Notes: generated from the letters alone by a model not told the origin. 64,000 nt of DNA from Christensenella minuta (GCF_003628755.1 NZ_CP029256.1:2437585-2501584); one strand, 5' to 3'; numbered from the stretch's first letter, positions 24,849 through 35,080 are shown. Numbers and translations: made by a program.

Positions 24849-27755
24849 TTATTTATCTTCTAACGCTCTCTTTTTCTTCCATACCGCTAAGATTGCAACA
24901 GCTAATGCACTCATAATTGATAATGCTGTAAACAGTCCAACATTTGTCTGATCGCCAGTTTTTGGATTTTCATGTTTTGTATCAGTCTTTTCCTTATTTG
25001 GCTTGTTATTCTCTGGTTTTGGAGCTTTCTTTGCATTTACCGTAACGGTAATTGTTTTTGTCACAGAAGCCCCCTTGCTGTCCGTTACCATATAAGTCAC
25101 TTCGTATGAACCTGCTTTTGATGTGTCCACGGTATTTCTAATCACATTTTTTATGGTCAGTGTAATATTGCCATCTTCTTTATCCGTAGCAGTTACATCT
25201 TTCAATGGGTCAAAGTTATCCCCAATGGTAAGCGTTTTATTCTCTGCATGAATAACCGGAACTTCATTCAATATTTCCATTTTAGGGTTGACTGTTACAT
25301 AGATTGTTTTCATAGTAGATGCGCCTTGGCTGTCTGTTACCTTGTAGGTCACTTCATATGTGCCAGCCTTGCTGGTATCTACTGCATTCTTCACAACTTC
25401 GATGCTTGCTGTAATGTCTCCATCTTCCTTATCGGTTGCTGTGACATCGGCTTTCGGGTCAAACGTATCTCCGACAGTCAGTACTTTATCCGTTGCATTG
25501 ATGACTGGTGCTTCATTCAGTGTTTCCATCTTTGGATTTACGGTAACCTGAATGGTAGTCGTATAAGATGCGCCTTGGCTGTCTGTTACCTTGTAGGTTA
25601 CTTCATATGTGCCAGCCTTGCTGGTATCTACTGCATTCTTCACAACTTCGATGCTTGCTGTAATGTCTCCATCTTCCTTATCGGTTGCTGTGACATCGGC
25701 TTTCGGGTCAAACGTATCTCCGACAGTCAGTACTTTATCCGTTGCATTGATGACTGGTGCTTCATTCAGTGTTTCCATCTTTGGATTTACGGTAACCTGA
25801 ATGGTAGTCGTATAAGATGCGCCTTGGCTGTCTGTTACCTTGTAGGTCACTTCATATGTGCCAGCCTTGCTGGTATCTACTGCATTCTTCACAACTTCAA
25901 TACTTGCTGTAATGTCTCCATCTTCCTTATCGGTTGCTGTGACATCGGCTTTCGGGTCAAATGTATCTCCGACTGTCAGCACTTTATCCGTTGCATTGAT
26001 GACTGGTGCTTCATTCAGTGTTTCCATCTTTGGATTTACGGTAACCTGAATGGTAGTCGTATAAGATGCGCCTTGGCTGTCTGTTACCTTGTAGGTTACT
26101 TCATATGTGCCAGCCTTGCTGGTATCTACTGCATTCTTCACAACTTCAATACTTGCTGTAATGTCTCCATCTTCCTTATCGGTTGCTGTGACATCGGCTT
26201 TCGGGTCAAATGTATCTCCGACTGTCAGCACTTTATCCGTTGCATTGATGACTGGTGCAACGTTTAAGTCAATCAGGTTCAAATCCCAAGTTGCGTTATA
26301 GACCACTGTTTTTGTTACGGTATCCTCAATTTCAGGTGACCATCCTTTAAAAGTATACCCATCTCTTACTGGTGTTTCTCCGTAATCTGGTGTTTTGGAA
26401 CCCGTTATGCAATTTTCGAACACTTTGTCTTTAAATACTTCTTCACCATCGACTCCATCAGTATATGTGACTGTATAACGTGTCTTTGTTCCCTGTGCTG
26501 CTGGAATTGGAAATTTAACTTTTTTTCCATCTGGCATATTCAGTTCGGTCTTGCCATTAAGCGGATACCAGTTTTCTTCCTTAAAGTCAGCATTATCTGC
26601 GTCTAATTGGACAGTATACTTTAGCTGATAAGTATAATAAGTTTCTCCGTCTTTTTCTTCCGTTGTGGCATTCTGTAATTTCCATGTAAAGCCATTTTCG
26701 CCTTGTGAAATATCTGCTGGCAAGCCACTTACTTTAACAAATGGAGCAGAGCCATCCGTTACAGTTAGATTTTCACCAGTAATTCCACTAACAACACTTT
26801 CTGCAATGACCTCAAATACTTTCTCTATTGCAGATGCATCAGTAGCAATCAAAGCTGTTTTATCACTGCTGGCTATATTCTGTTGCAAAAACTCAGAAAC
26901 TTTCGGACCCTTTTTATAGGTATAATCATTTTGCGCACCGTAGCACACCGTATAAACCGTCGATTCATTTTTCAATGTAGTGGCTTCTTGCGCCGTCCGT
27001 TCATTGATTGTTTGACTTCCGCTACTTCCAGAGCCTTCTTCATCATAGGTAACACCGTCAATGACAACATGCTTATGAAACCATGTTATTAATCCGCCAG
27101 AACATTTCTCAAGATAATAAGTTGGTGCTCCATCGGTTATAACGACAGTGTCTTTATTTTCTTTTGTAATATCCTTTACAGTATCGCTTTTGTACAAAGA
27201 TGTTGCCATCTTTAATCCAGCCTGTAAATTGGTTCCTTCATTTGCTCTCAGATTGTTAATAGCATCTTTTGCAGACTTCTTTCCTTCTGCCGTGGAAACA
27301 TCTGTCCAGTTTAACACAACATTTGCGCCTGTACTAAATTGAACGATTGCTAAATAACGACCTGAATTTTCTCCGTCACCTGCATAAGTATCAATCAATT
27401 TATCCGAAGAATTCTGAAACATCTTTAAACGCGAATCATCATTCATACTGCCTGATGTGTCAGCAACTAAAACCATTGCTGATTTAGGCGAGAGTTGCTC
27501 AATTTTTTGTTTCGTAACAACTTCCAAAGTGACATCATAAGTATTGTCACCTTTAGGCATGGCGGTTTTATTAACAGAATGTATTCCATCTGGCAATGTC
27601 TGCTGTAATTCGCCTTCCACCCATTGACCGGAATCGTTATAATAACCGTTTTTTACTGTACCGCTTTCGCTGGCAAGAGCAGAAGCATTAACAGGTGCTA
27701 ATGTGAAACACAAGATAAACGCCAACGCAAAACTTGTGAATCTCTTTAAATTCAT
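24849..27755 (-). CDS. vWA-domain surface protein with tandem Ig-like repeats and sortase signal
   Basis: A 968-aa cell-wall protein. Signal peptide 1-27. A von Willebrand A domain (about 90-330) has the metal site DTSGSMNDDSR near 106 and VITDGAP near 207. An InlB/MucBP-like strand region (VRDGYTFKGWSPEIEDTV) follows. Four nearly identical 83-aa repeats (each VINATDKVLTVGDTFDPKAD onward) and a fifth divergent one follow, like bacterial Ig/DUF5011 modules. The end has a Lys/Pro-rich wall spacer, NPKTGD, a hydrophobic segment and KKKRALEDK. The NPKTG form points to a clostridial sortase. AAAGGAG precedes the ATG. It is the cargo of the element and probably an adhesin. Expression may be switched (see 27841-28022). 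Confidence 0.9.
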   Translation of the reverse strand: MNLKRFTSFALAFILCFTLAPVNASALASESGTVKNGYYNDSGQWVEGELQQTLPDGIHSVNKTAMPKGDNTYDVTLEVVTKQKIEQLSPKSAMVLVADTSGSMNDDSRLKMFQNSSDKLIDTYAGDGENSGRYLAIVQFSTGANVVLNWTDVSTAEGKKSAKDAINNLRANEGTNLQAGLKMATSLYKSDTVKDITKENKDTVVITDGAPTYYLEKCSGGLITWFHKHVVIDGVTYDEEGSGSSGSQTINERTAQEATTLKNESTVYTVCYGAQNDYTYKKGPKVSEFLQQNIASSDKTALIATDASAIEKVFEVIAESVVSGITGENLTVTDGSAPFVKVSGLPADISQGENGFTWKLQNATTEEKDGETYYTYQLKYTVQLDADNADFKEENWYPLNGKTELNMPDGKKVKFPIPAAQGTKTRYTVTYTDGVDGEEVFKDKVFENCITGSKTPDYGETPVRDGYTFKGWSPEIEDTVTKTVVYNATWDLNLIDLNVAPVINATDKVLTVGDTFDPKADVTATDKEDGDITASIEVVKNAVDTSKAGTYEVTYKVTDSQGASYTTTIQVTVNPKMETLNEAPVINATDKVLTVGDTFDPKADVTATDKEDGDITASIEVVKNAVDTSKAGTYEVTYKVTDSQGASYTTTIQVTVNPKMETLNEAPVINATDKVLTVGDTFDPKADVTATDKEDGDITASIEVVKNAVDTSKAGTYEVTYKVTDSQGASYTTTIQVTVNPKMETLNEAPVINATDKVLTVGDTFDPKADVTATDKEDGDITASIEVVKNAVDTSKAGTYEVTYKVTDSQGASTMKTIYVTVNPKMEILNEVPVIHAENKTLTIGDNFDPLKDVTATDKEDGNITLTIKNVIRNTVDTSKAGSYEVTYMVTDSKGASVTKTITVTVNAKKAPKPENNKPNKEKTDTKHENPKTGDQTNVGLFTALSIMSALAVAILAVWKKKRALEDK
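25321..26316. repeat. Four tandem 249-bp repeats inside the surface-protein gene
   Basis: The anchor GCGCCTTGGCTGTCTGTTACC occurs at about 25321, 25570, 25819 and 26068, exactly 249 bp apart. Copies 1-2 share one set of base changes (CGATGCTTG) and copies 3-4 another (AATACTTG), while a different site alternates 1/3 versus 2/4. This indicates recent duplication and exchange. Confidence 0.92.
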
Positions 27756-27779
27756 TTTTTTCTTTCTCCTTTCTTAAAT

Positions 27780-27827
27780 TTACAGCAGGCGATTAAAAAG
27801 GGTCAATTTATCTGTTCCTCCTTTCAT
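27780..27827 (-). CDS. Possible 15-aa leader peptide before the surface protein
   Basis: A short frame MKGGTDKLTLFNRLL sits in the leader between the candidate switch and the surface-protein start. Its own codons contain AAAGGAGG. It may be only a spurious start, as there is no independent support. Confidence 0.2.
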   Translation of the reverse strand: MKGGTDKLTLFNRLL

Positions 27828-27840
27828 ACCACCATTCTCA

Positions 27841-28022
27841 AAAAGTACACTTTTTGAAAAAAAGTGTACTTTTTGAAAAAAGCATGAGTCAGGGAAGACC
27901 ATCAACCTTAGCAAGAGATTATGGTTAGAAAAACGGCTAAAAATACCACGAGTATTGAAAAAATAGGCATTATCGCTTATAATGGAGATGATACAACAGA
28001 CTGTTAAAAAGTGTACCTTTTA
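27841..28022. promoter_or_regulatory. Candidate invertible promoter flanked by recombinase sites
   Basis: AAAAAGTACACTTTTT (27841-27856), AAAAAGTGTACTTTTT (27860-27875) and AAAAAGTGTACCTTTT (28006-28021) each have inverted arms around a central dinucleotide, as serine-recombinase crossover sites do. The first and third are in opposite orientation and enclose TTGAAA (27955-27960), 17 bp, TATAAT (27978-27983) on the plus strand. As drawn, the promoter points away from the surface-protein gene. Inversion would aim it at that gene, with a leader of roughly 115 nt. The adjacent small recombinase is the obvious enzyme. Inference from layout only. Confidence 0.5.
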
Positions 28023-28037
28023 AGAGTTCAGCACAAA

Positions 28038-28979
<942 letters not shown>

Positions 28980-28989
<10 letters not shown>

Positions 28990-29000
28990 TCCGGCTTCAG
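28980..29000. other. attR junction of the mobile element
   Basis: Element sequence ending TTTGGGAAAC, then TCCG (28990-28993), then azlC sequence GCTTCAGCTTC. The element end GGGAAA is the inverted counterpart of TTTCCC at attL. Confidence 0.75.
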
Positions 29001-29586
29001 CTTCTGGTATCCGATGCTGATGAGCCTGACCATTTTTGCCGGCTCGGTGGAATTTGTGGCGGTGAACCTGCTGCTGGGCGCGTTCAACCCCCTGCAGGCG
29101 CTCGCCATGACGCTGATGATTAACGCGCGGCATTTATTTTACGGCATCTCCATGCTGGACCGATATAAGGGGACGGGATGGAAAAAACCGTACCTCATTT
29201 TCGGGATGTGCGACGAAAGCTTTTCCATCAATTATACCGCCGAAATCCCCGCAGGTGTGGACCAGGGATGGTTCATGTTTTTCGTGACATTCCTCAACCA
29301 TATGTACTGGTTCACCGGGTCGACCCTCGGCGGAATCTTCGGCTCGCTGATCCATTTCAACACCGAAGGCCTGGAATTTGTGATGACGGCCATGTTCGCC
29401 GTCATTTTCCTCGAGCAATGGCTGAAGGATAAAAACCACACCAGCGCGGTTCTTGGGCTGGGACTGTCGCTGCTGTTCCTTGCTGCGTTCGGAGCGGAGA
29501 ATTTTATCGTTCCCGCTATGCTGGCGATTCTCGGCGTGTTAACGCTTCTGAGGAAGCCCCTTGCGAAAGGCGGTGATTCCGTATGA
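28990..29586 (+). pseudogene. azlC: azlC 3' fragment
   Basis: About 198 codons continuing the AzlC amino-acid exporter after the insertion. The body is hydrophobic (SGFSFWYPMLMSLTIFAG at the junction, then the conserved ARHLFYGISML) and the end overlaps azlD by ATGA. Its own start is missing. A TTG at 28981 inside element DNA is in frame, but a product would lack the first transmembrane helix. Together with the piece at 20132 it rebuilds a full-length gene. Confidence 0.88.
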
Positions 29587-29915
29587 CCATGACATTGACG
29601 CAGCAAGCCGTCACGATTGCAATGGTCGTCGCGGGCACGATGCTTACGCGCTTTCTGCCGTTTTTGCTGTTCCCGGCGGGAAAGCCCACGCCAAAATTTG
29701 TCAAATACCTTGGCAAGGTCCTTCCGGCGGCGGTATTTGGCCTGCTTATCGTCTATTGCCTGAAGGATGTCTCCGTCTTTGCGGGTAGCCACGGTATTCC
29801 GGAGCTGATCTCGATCGCGCTCGTTGTGGGCCTGCACCTGTGGAAGCGGCAGATGCTGCTTTCCATTGCGGGCGGTACTATTTGCTATATGCTGCTGGTG
29901 CAGCTGGTATTTTAA
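29583..29915 (+). CDS. azlD: AzlD family branched-chain amino acid exporter subunit
   Basis: A 110-aa hydrophobic protein with about four membrane segments and the AzlD pattern ([20 protein letters not shown], then [18 protein letters not shown]). It partners AzlC in exporting branched-chain amino acids. Its start overlaps the azlC stop. Because the element separates it from the azlC promoter, its expression is probably low or driven from element transcripts. Confidence 0.88.
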   Translation: MTMTLTQQAVTIAMVVAGTMLTRFLPFLLFPAGKPTPKFVKYLGKVLPAAVFGLLIVYCLKDVSVFAGSHGIPELISIALVVGLHLWKRQMLLSIAGGTICYMLLVQLVF

Positions 29916-29944
29916 AGGCCGCGTCCACTTCCGTTTGTAATGTT

Positions 29945-30556
29945 CTAGCTGAGCGCCTTCAATAACAGCGTATAAGCATTATCCATCGCGCGGCCGAGCG
30001 CTTTGTCCGTCGGAAGGTCCATGCGGCAGCGCGCGTGCACGAAGCTCATAAGGGCGGCGGCAAACGCGCTGTAGGCATATTCCTCATCGCAGGGCGGCGG
30101 GAAAAGCCCCTCCGCCGCGCCCGTCTGCGCAAGCAGCATTACCTTTCCCCTGATGACGGAGAGATACCGCCGCACAAACGACATATCCCCGCCCGTCAGC
30201 TGCTTCATATCCTTGCCTCCGAGGTTAAAGAGGAGCAGGTGGAAATCCGAATGTTCATTGGACGCGATCTCATGCACGATGCGCAGGACGGTGTAGCATT
30301 TGCTTTTGAAGTCCTGCGCTTTGTTCATTTGCTCGAACACCGCGTGCAGCTGCGTGTCGATGCTGTAGATGATCGTGCGGGCAAAAATGTCCTCCTTGGT
30401 GTCGAAATAATTATACAGCGTACCCTTACCGATGCCCGCTTCCTGCGCGATATCCGACGTCTTGATCTCCGCGATGCTCATACCGCCTGACAAAAGCCGC
30501 AGCAGCGCGCGCATAATCAGAAGCTCTTTTTCCTTATAAGACGGGGATGTCATCAT
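29945..30556 (-). CDS. TetR/AcrR-family transcriptional regulator
   Basis: About 203 aa with an N-terminal TetR helix-turn-helix (IKTSDIAQEAGIGKGTLYNY then FDTKEDIF, about 32-59) and a divergent helical ligand domain. The start at 30556 overlaps the end of the RND transporter gene (GAGGAGGG upstream), so the two are one operon with the transporter first. The perfect palindrome at 34392-34407 just after the operon promoter is its likely operator, giving drug- or lipid-responsive autorepression. Confidence 0.92.
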   Translation of the reverse strand: MMTSPSYKEKELLIMRALLRLLSGGMSIAEIKTSDIAQEAGIGKGTLYNYFDTKEDIFARTIIYSIDTQLHAVFEQMNKAQDFKSKCYTVLRIVHEIASNEHSDFHLLLFNLGGKDMKQLTGGDMSFVRRYLSVIRGKVMLLAQTGAAEGLFPPPCDEEYAYSAFAAALMSFVHARCRMDLPTDKALGRAMDNAYTLLLKALS

Positions 30557-33500
30557 CAAGTCCCTCCTCGATCACGACCGGTTTCAGATCTTTTTTATTC
30601 AGGATATCATACAGCACGGGCACGAAGAACAGGGTCATAAAGGTCGCGTAAATAAGCCCGCCGATGGTCACGACCGCCATAGGCTGGAGCATTTCCGCGC
30701 CCTGCCCCATACCAAAGGCGAGGGGCACGAGGCCGAGCACCGTGGTAAGCGCGGTCATCAGGATCGGGCGGATACGCGCCTTGCCTGTTTTGATGAGCGC
30801 CTCGCGTTTTTCCATACCCGAAAGCCGCAGCTGGTTCGCATAATCCACGAATACGATGCCGTTGTTGACGACGATACCCGCAAGGATCAGGAACCCGAGC
30901 AGCGCGATCATGCTGAGGTCCGCGCCCGTCATCAGCAGGGCGAGGAGACCGCCCGTAAACGCCAGAGGAATGGTAAAGAGAATGATGAACGGAGATTTCA
31001 GGGACTGGAACTGCGCCACCATAATGAGGTAGATCAGCACCACCGCAAGCATAAACATATAAATGAGGCTTGAGAAGGTATCCGTGATCGTCTGGTTTTC
31101 CCCTTCGATCTCCACGGAATATCCCGCGGGCACGGAGTAATCCGCAAGTTTTGCCGAAAAATCCCTGCTCACAAGACCGATGTTGTGATCTGCGTCCACG
31201 CCCGCCGTAACGGACATCGTGCGCACCTGTCCGTCGTGGTTGATGGAGGAAAGGCTTTGCTCCTGCGAGATATCGGCGATCTCTGAAAGCTTCACATCCG
31301 TGTCCTCGCCGTCCTTAGTGCCCGTGAGCGTAAAGCTTTCGAGGGTGCCGAGCGAAACGGTGTCCGCGGGGCTGTTCCTGACGATGACCGGGTAATCCTC
31401 CGTTTCAAAGGTGACGGTGGTCGCCGTCGTCCCCGCGGAAATTTCCGCCGCCACCTGTTGGTAAACCTGCGCCGTGGTGAGGCCGTAATCCATCGCTTTG
31501 TTCTTATCGACCGTGATGCGCGTTTCCATCGTCGCATCCGAAAGACCGTCGTCCACCGCCGTCAGGCCCTCCGTTTCCTGCATCATGGCCGAAATATCCT
31601 GCGCGATCGTTTTCAGCGTATCGAGGTCGTCGCCCTTGATGGCCACCTCGAGGCCGGAACCGGAAAGCGCGGACAGGTCCATCGTCGAATCGCTCACATC
31701 CACCATGGCGGGGAGGCCCGCGACGGCGCTGCGCATATCCTCCGCAATCTCGGAGCTGGTGCGCGTGCGTTCGTCCTTCAGCAGGGCATACATCATCATA
31801 GTGGTGTTGTTGCCACCGCCGGAGGAAGATGTGCCGAGGGCAGACATAATGCCCCCTTCCATCGCGCCGATGGTTTCCACATCCGGGATTTCAGTCAGGC
31901 GCGCAAGGACCTCGTCGCTCATATCGCGCGTTTCCTGCGTCGTGCTGTCCTCAGGCATTTCCATGGTAATCATGATTTCCGAGCTGTCCATTTTCGGGAT
32001 GAGGGACGTGCCCATGGTAAATATGTTGGCCACGCTGAACGCAAAAAGGCCGATCACGATCACAAATACGATCCATTTGCGCCTGAGCGCACCCGAGAGC
32101 AGCTTTTGGTAGCCCGCGGTGAATTTGTCGAACAGGGGATGCTTTTTTTCCTTTGTCTTTTTGAGCATGGTGGAGCCCATCGCCGGAACCAGCGTCAGCG
32201 CAATGATAAGGCTCGCGAGCAGCGAGAATGCGATGGTAAGGCCCATGTCTGCGAAAAGCTGGCGCGTAAGGCCTTCGGTAAAGACGATGGGCAGGAAGAC
32301 GCACACCGTTGTGAGGGTGGAGGCGAAAATTGCGCCCGCGACCTGCTGCGCACCCTTCACAGCCGCTTTTGCGGGCGGAATGCCGAGCGAGCGCAGGCGG
32401 TAGATATTTTCGATGACCACGATGCTGTTGTCCACCAGCATGCCCACGCCGAGCGCAAGGCCTGCAAGGGAAATGACGTTCAGCGTTACGCCGCAGAAAT
32501 ACATCAGAGTCAGCGCTGCGAGCAGGCTGAACGGGATGCTGATCGCTACGATAACCGTGGGCCTCAGGTCTTTTAAAAACAGGAACAGGATTACGATTGC
32601 GAGGATCGCGCCGAGCAATAGGTTGTCGATGACGGAGTCGAGAACGATGCCGATATACACGCCTTGGTCGGAAAGGGCGGTCAGGTGCACGGAAGGATCG
32701 TCCGCCTGGATTTGCTCCATCACCTGGTTAATGCGGTCCGAAACGTCGGTGGTGGAAGAGGTGCTTTGCTTCTGGAAGGTGAGCAGGATGCCGTCGTTGC
32801 CGTTGATCTTGGCGTACATATCGCCGCGGTTGTCCGTCATCTCCACATCCGCGACGTCCGCGAGCGTCACCGCTCCGATGCCGCCCGCTTCGATATTGAA
32901 AAGCTCCAGGTCCTTAAGCTGGCCGATATCCTGGAACTGGTCGCCCACCTTGACCAGATAGCGTTGGCCGCCATCGCTGATGTAGCCGGCGGGCATGGAA
33001 AAATTCTGCGCGGCAAGGATCTGGCTCACTGTTTCCTGCGTGATCCTGCCATCAAGGCCCGCCTGCTTGTAAGCGGCGTCCTTTTGTTCTTCAAATTCCT
33101 GTTCCTTTTGGGAAAGCTGCGCTTCGCCGCCTGCAAGCTGCCCCGAGGCCTGGGCGAGCTCGCTCGTAAGCGTCATTTTGCCCGTTTCCAGCTGGCGTTC
33201 GCCCTCGGTGAGCTCGCTCAGCTTTGCCTCAAGCTGCGCCTTCTGGTCCGGAAGCCCGGAAAGGCCCGCCTCGATTTGGGAAATTCCATCCTCGAGCTGG
33301 GGGATGCCCGCTTCGGCCTGTTGTAGTCCCGCCTCCAGCTTTGGAATGCTTTCCTTCAAGGCCGCAAGCTGCGCGGTAAGCTCGTTAGGTACGGGCTGGC
33401 CCGCCGCTACCAGCGCGGCGATCTGCTGTTCAAACGCCGCCTCCGCGGTTTTGGCTTCAGAAAGCTGCACCGTCAGGGTGCTTTCCTGTGCTTCGAGGTC

Positions 33501-34334
33501 TGCAAGCTGCGTTTTGAGGTCCGCAAGCTGGGCTTCAAGGTCCTGCTGCGCCTGCGGCAGGCTCGCGAGGGCCGCCTCGATCTGTTCCCTGCCTGCGGAA
33601 AGCTGCAGGCCCATATCAACAAGCTGCTGCGCCTGCGTTTGGCTCATGGATTTCAATTGCTGTTTTCCGCTTTCAATCTGGGATTTTGCATTGTCGATCT
33701 TTTCCTGCGCCTCCGCAAGCTTTTCGTCTACCGATGCAAGCACGCGGCGGTTCAGTTCGTCGATTTTTTGCTGGCTTAGGGTGACTTCGACCGAATCCTC
33801 GACAAGTCCGGTCGCGGTCACGGAGGCCACGCCGTCGATGCGCTCGAATTCGGGCAGGATCGTATCGGAGACGATCTTCGACGTTTCCGTGATGTCCTTG
33901 CCGTCAATATCCACGCTGGCAACCATAACAGGCATCATGTCCGGGTTGATCTTGATTAGCGTGGGCGTGCCTGCTGCATCGTCGAGGTTCGCCTTGACGA
34001 TATCGATGTTGCCGCTCATCTCGATCATGGCGCTGTCCATATTGGTGCCTTGGGTGAATTCCAGCAGCACCATGCTTGAGTTTTCGTTGGACGAACTGGT
34101 GACGCTTTTCACCCCGCTCGTGGTGGAAAGGGCCTGTTCAAGCGGCTTTGTTACCGTCTGCTCGATTTTTTCCGGGCTTGCGCCGGGGTAAGTGGTAAGG
34201 ACCATCACATAAGGCAGGTCCATCCTGGGAAGCAAATCCGTGGTCATGCTCGTGAACGAGATGAAGCCGAGGATGCATACCAAAACGACCGCAACAAAGA
34301 TGGTCATTGGTTTTTTTACACTGAATTTTGACAT
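30534..34334 (-). CDS. RND-family efflux transporter with long coiled-coil insertion
   Basis: A 1266-aa transporter of the HAE1/AcrB superfamily, longer than the usual 1000-1050 aa. It starts MSKFSVKKPMTIFVAVVLV and has RND motifs (GIVLDSVIDNLLLGAILAI, VGMLVDNSIVVIENIYRLR, AGIVVNNGIVFVDYANQLR). About 210 extra residues (roughly 215-430) are inserted in the first extracytoplasmic loop and are rich in Gln, Ala, Leu and Glu with coiled-coil spacing. No membrane-fusion or outer-membrane partner is encoded nearby. In a single-membrane cell the coiled coil may replace the fusion protein. Substrate unknown. Promoter and operator lie at 34392-34444. Confidence 0.92.
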   Translation of the reverse strand: MSKFSVKKPMTIFVAVVLVCILGFISFTSMTTDLLPRMDLPYVMVLTTYPGASPEKIEQTVTKPLEQALSTTSGVKSVTSSSNENSSMVLLEFTQGTNMDSAMIEMSGNIDIVKANLDDAAGTPTLIKINPDMMPVMVASVDIDGKDITETSKIVSDTILPEFERIDGVASVTATGLVEDSVEVTLSQQKIDELNRRVLASVDEKLAEAQEKIDNAKSQIESGKQQLKSMSQTQAQQLVDMGLQLSAGREQIEAALASLPQAQQDLEAQLADLKTQLADLEAQESTLTVQLSEAKTAEAAFEQQIAALVAAGQPVPNELTAQLAALKESIPKLEAGLQQAEAGIPQLEDGISQIEAGLSGLPDQKAQLEAKLSELTEGERQLETGKMTLTSELAQASGQLAGGEAQLSQKEQEFEEQKDAAYKQAGLDGRITQETVSQILAAQNFSMPAGYISDGGQRYLVKVGDQFQDIGQLKDLELFNIEAGGIGAVTLADVADVEMTDNRGDMYAKINGNDGILLTFQKQSTSSTTDVSDRINQVMEQIQADDPSVHLTALSDQGVYIGIVLDSVIDNLLLGAILAIVILFLFLKDLRPTVIVAISIPFSLLAALTLMYFCGVTLNVISLAGLALGVGMLVDNSIVVIENIYRLRSLGIPPAKAAVKGAQQVAGAIFASTLTTVCVFLPIVFTEGLTRQLFADMGLTIAFSLLASLIIALTLVPAMGSTMLKKTKEKKHPLFDKFTAGYQKLLSGALRRKWIVFVIVIGLFAFSVANIFTMGTSLIPKMDSSEIMITMEMPEDSTTQETRDMSDEVLARLTEIPDVETIGAMEGGIMSALGTSSSGGGNNTTMMMYALLKDERTRTSSEIAEDMRSAVAGLPAMVDVSDSTMDLSALSGSGLEVAIKGDDLDTLKTIAQDISAMMQETEGLTAVDDGLSDATMETRITVDKNKAMDYGLTTAQVYQQVAAEISAGTTATTVTFETEDYPVIVRNSPADTVSLGTLESFTLTGTKDGEDTDVKLSEIADISQEQSLSSINHDGQVRTMSVTAGVDADHNIGLVSRDFSAKLADYSVPAGYSVEIEGENQTITDTFSSLIYMFMLAVVLIYLIMVAQFQSLKSPFIILFTIPLAFTGGLLALLMTGADLSMIALLGFLILAGIVVNNGIVFVDYANQLRLSGMEKREALIKTGKARIRPILMTALTTVLGLVPLAFGMGQGAEMLQPMAVVTIGGLIYATFMTLFFVPVLYDILNKKDLKPVVIEEGLDDDIPVL

Positions 34335-34391
34335 TGCCGTTCCTCCGTTGCCGTTTTCAAAATCTATTGGAAAATGATTGGTTTCAAAAAT

Positions 34392-34444
34392 GACTGACTG
34401 GTCAGTCCTGTCACATTATATCGCATCAGGAACCGCACAGTCAA
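34392..34444 (-). promoter_or_regulatory. RND-TetR operon promoter with TetR operator
   Basis: On the minus strand TTGACT (34444-34439), 18 bp and TATAAT (34420-34415) are followed by the perfect operator GACTGAC-TG-GTCAGTC (34392-34407). This is the classic size and shape of a TetR-family binding site placed over the transcription start. Confidence 0.85.
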
Positions 34445-34562
34445 TGAAATTTGGTGTCAGGACCGGAATCGAATCTTAAGATTATCTTCATAAAAAGTTT
34501 ACAGCTTGGGTTTTGGATTATTGTTATAATGAAAAAGACATCAGGGAATCGGGAGAAAGAGT

Positions 34563-35063
34563 ATGAAACGGATTTTAACTGTGATCGTTGGGGTCATGAT
34601 CGCTGCGGGAGTCATGGTTGCATGCGCGCCTGCGGAGGAGACGCCCACGATCGCGCCTGTTATGGAGTTTACCTCGGAGGACGAAATGTCCGAGCAGCTT
34701 GGGTTTTCTATGGTCACGCTCACCCTTGGCGGCTATACGGCGAGGAACTACCAGGTGCTTGACGGGGAACTTGGACAGATCATCTATGAAAATGCGGACG
34801 GCAGAGTGCTCCGGCTGCGTGTGCAAAAAGTAAACGACGACATCTGCGGTGTGGAAGGCGCAAAGGACGGCGGGATGCATAAGATCGGGAAACACGAGGT
34901 GTGGCTTGGCTATCTCGACGGCACGCAGATCGCGCAGTGGGGCGACAGCGGCTTTACCTATTGCCTGATCGGCGAAGGCTTCGGCAGCTTCGGAAAGGAA
35001 CCGTTCCGCGCGGCGGCAGCGGCGCTCGAAGAGCAGGTCGAAACGCAGAAAGAACAGCAGTAA
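34563..35063 (+). CDS. Hypothetical lipoprotein
   Basis: A 166-aa predicted lipoprotein (MKRILTVIVGVMIAAGVMVAC, lipobox Cys near 21) followed by a soluble domain of beta-rich character (LGFSMVTLTLGGYTARNYQV, VWLGYLDGTQIAQWGDSGFT, CLIGEGFG). The layout is like small DUF4367-type secreted domains, but I cannot assign a family. GGGAG precedes ATG 34563, and a TATAAT lies at 34525. It is monocistronic with a terminator after it. Confidence 0.8.
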   Translation: MKRILTVIVGVMIAAGVMVACAPAEETPTIAPVMEFTSEDEMSEQLGFSMVTLTLGGYTARNYQVLDGELGQIIYENADGRVLRLRVQKVNDDICGVEGAKDGGMHKIGKHEVWLGYLDGTQIAQWGDSGFTYCLIGEGFGSFGKEPFRAAAAALEEQVETQKEQQ

Positions 35064-35080
35064 AGACCGTAGGAAATGAA

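Noticed and set aside
24685-24951. Plus-strand frame reading MLATGSLMVEAIQPFARQAG
   Set aside because: It starts just after the oriT-like repeat and runs into the antisense of the surface-protein 3' end. Apparent conservation is best explained by the underlying oriT region.
25248-26267. Cys-rich repetitive open frame on the plus strand
   Set aside because: It is the antisense shadow of the four 249-bp repeats in the surface-protein gene and has no independent signals.
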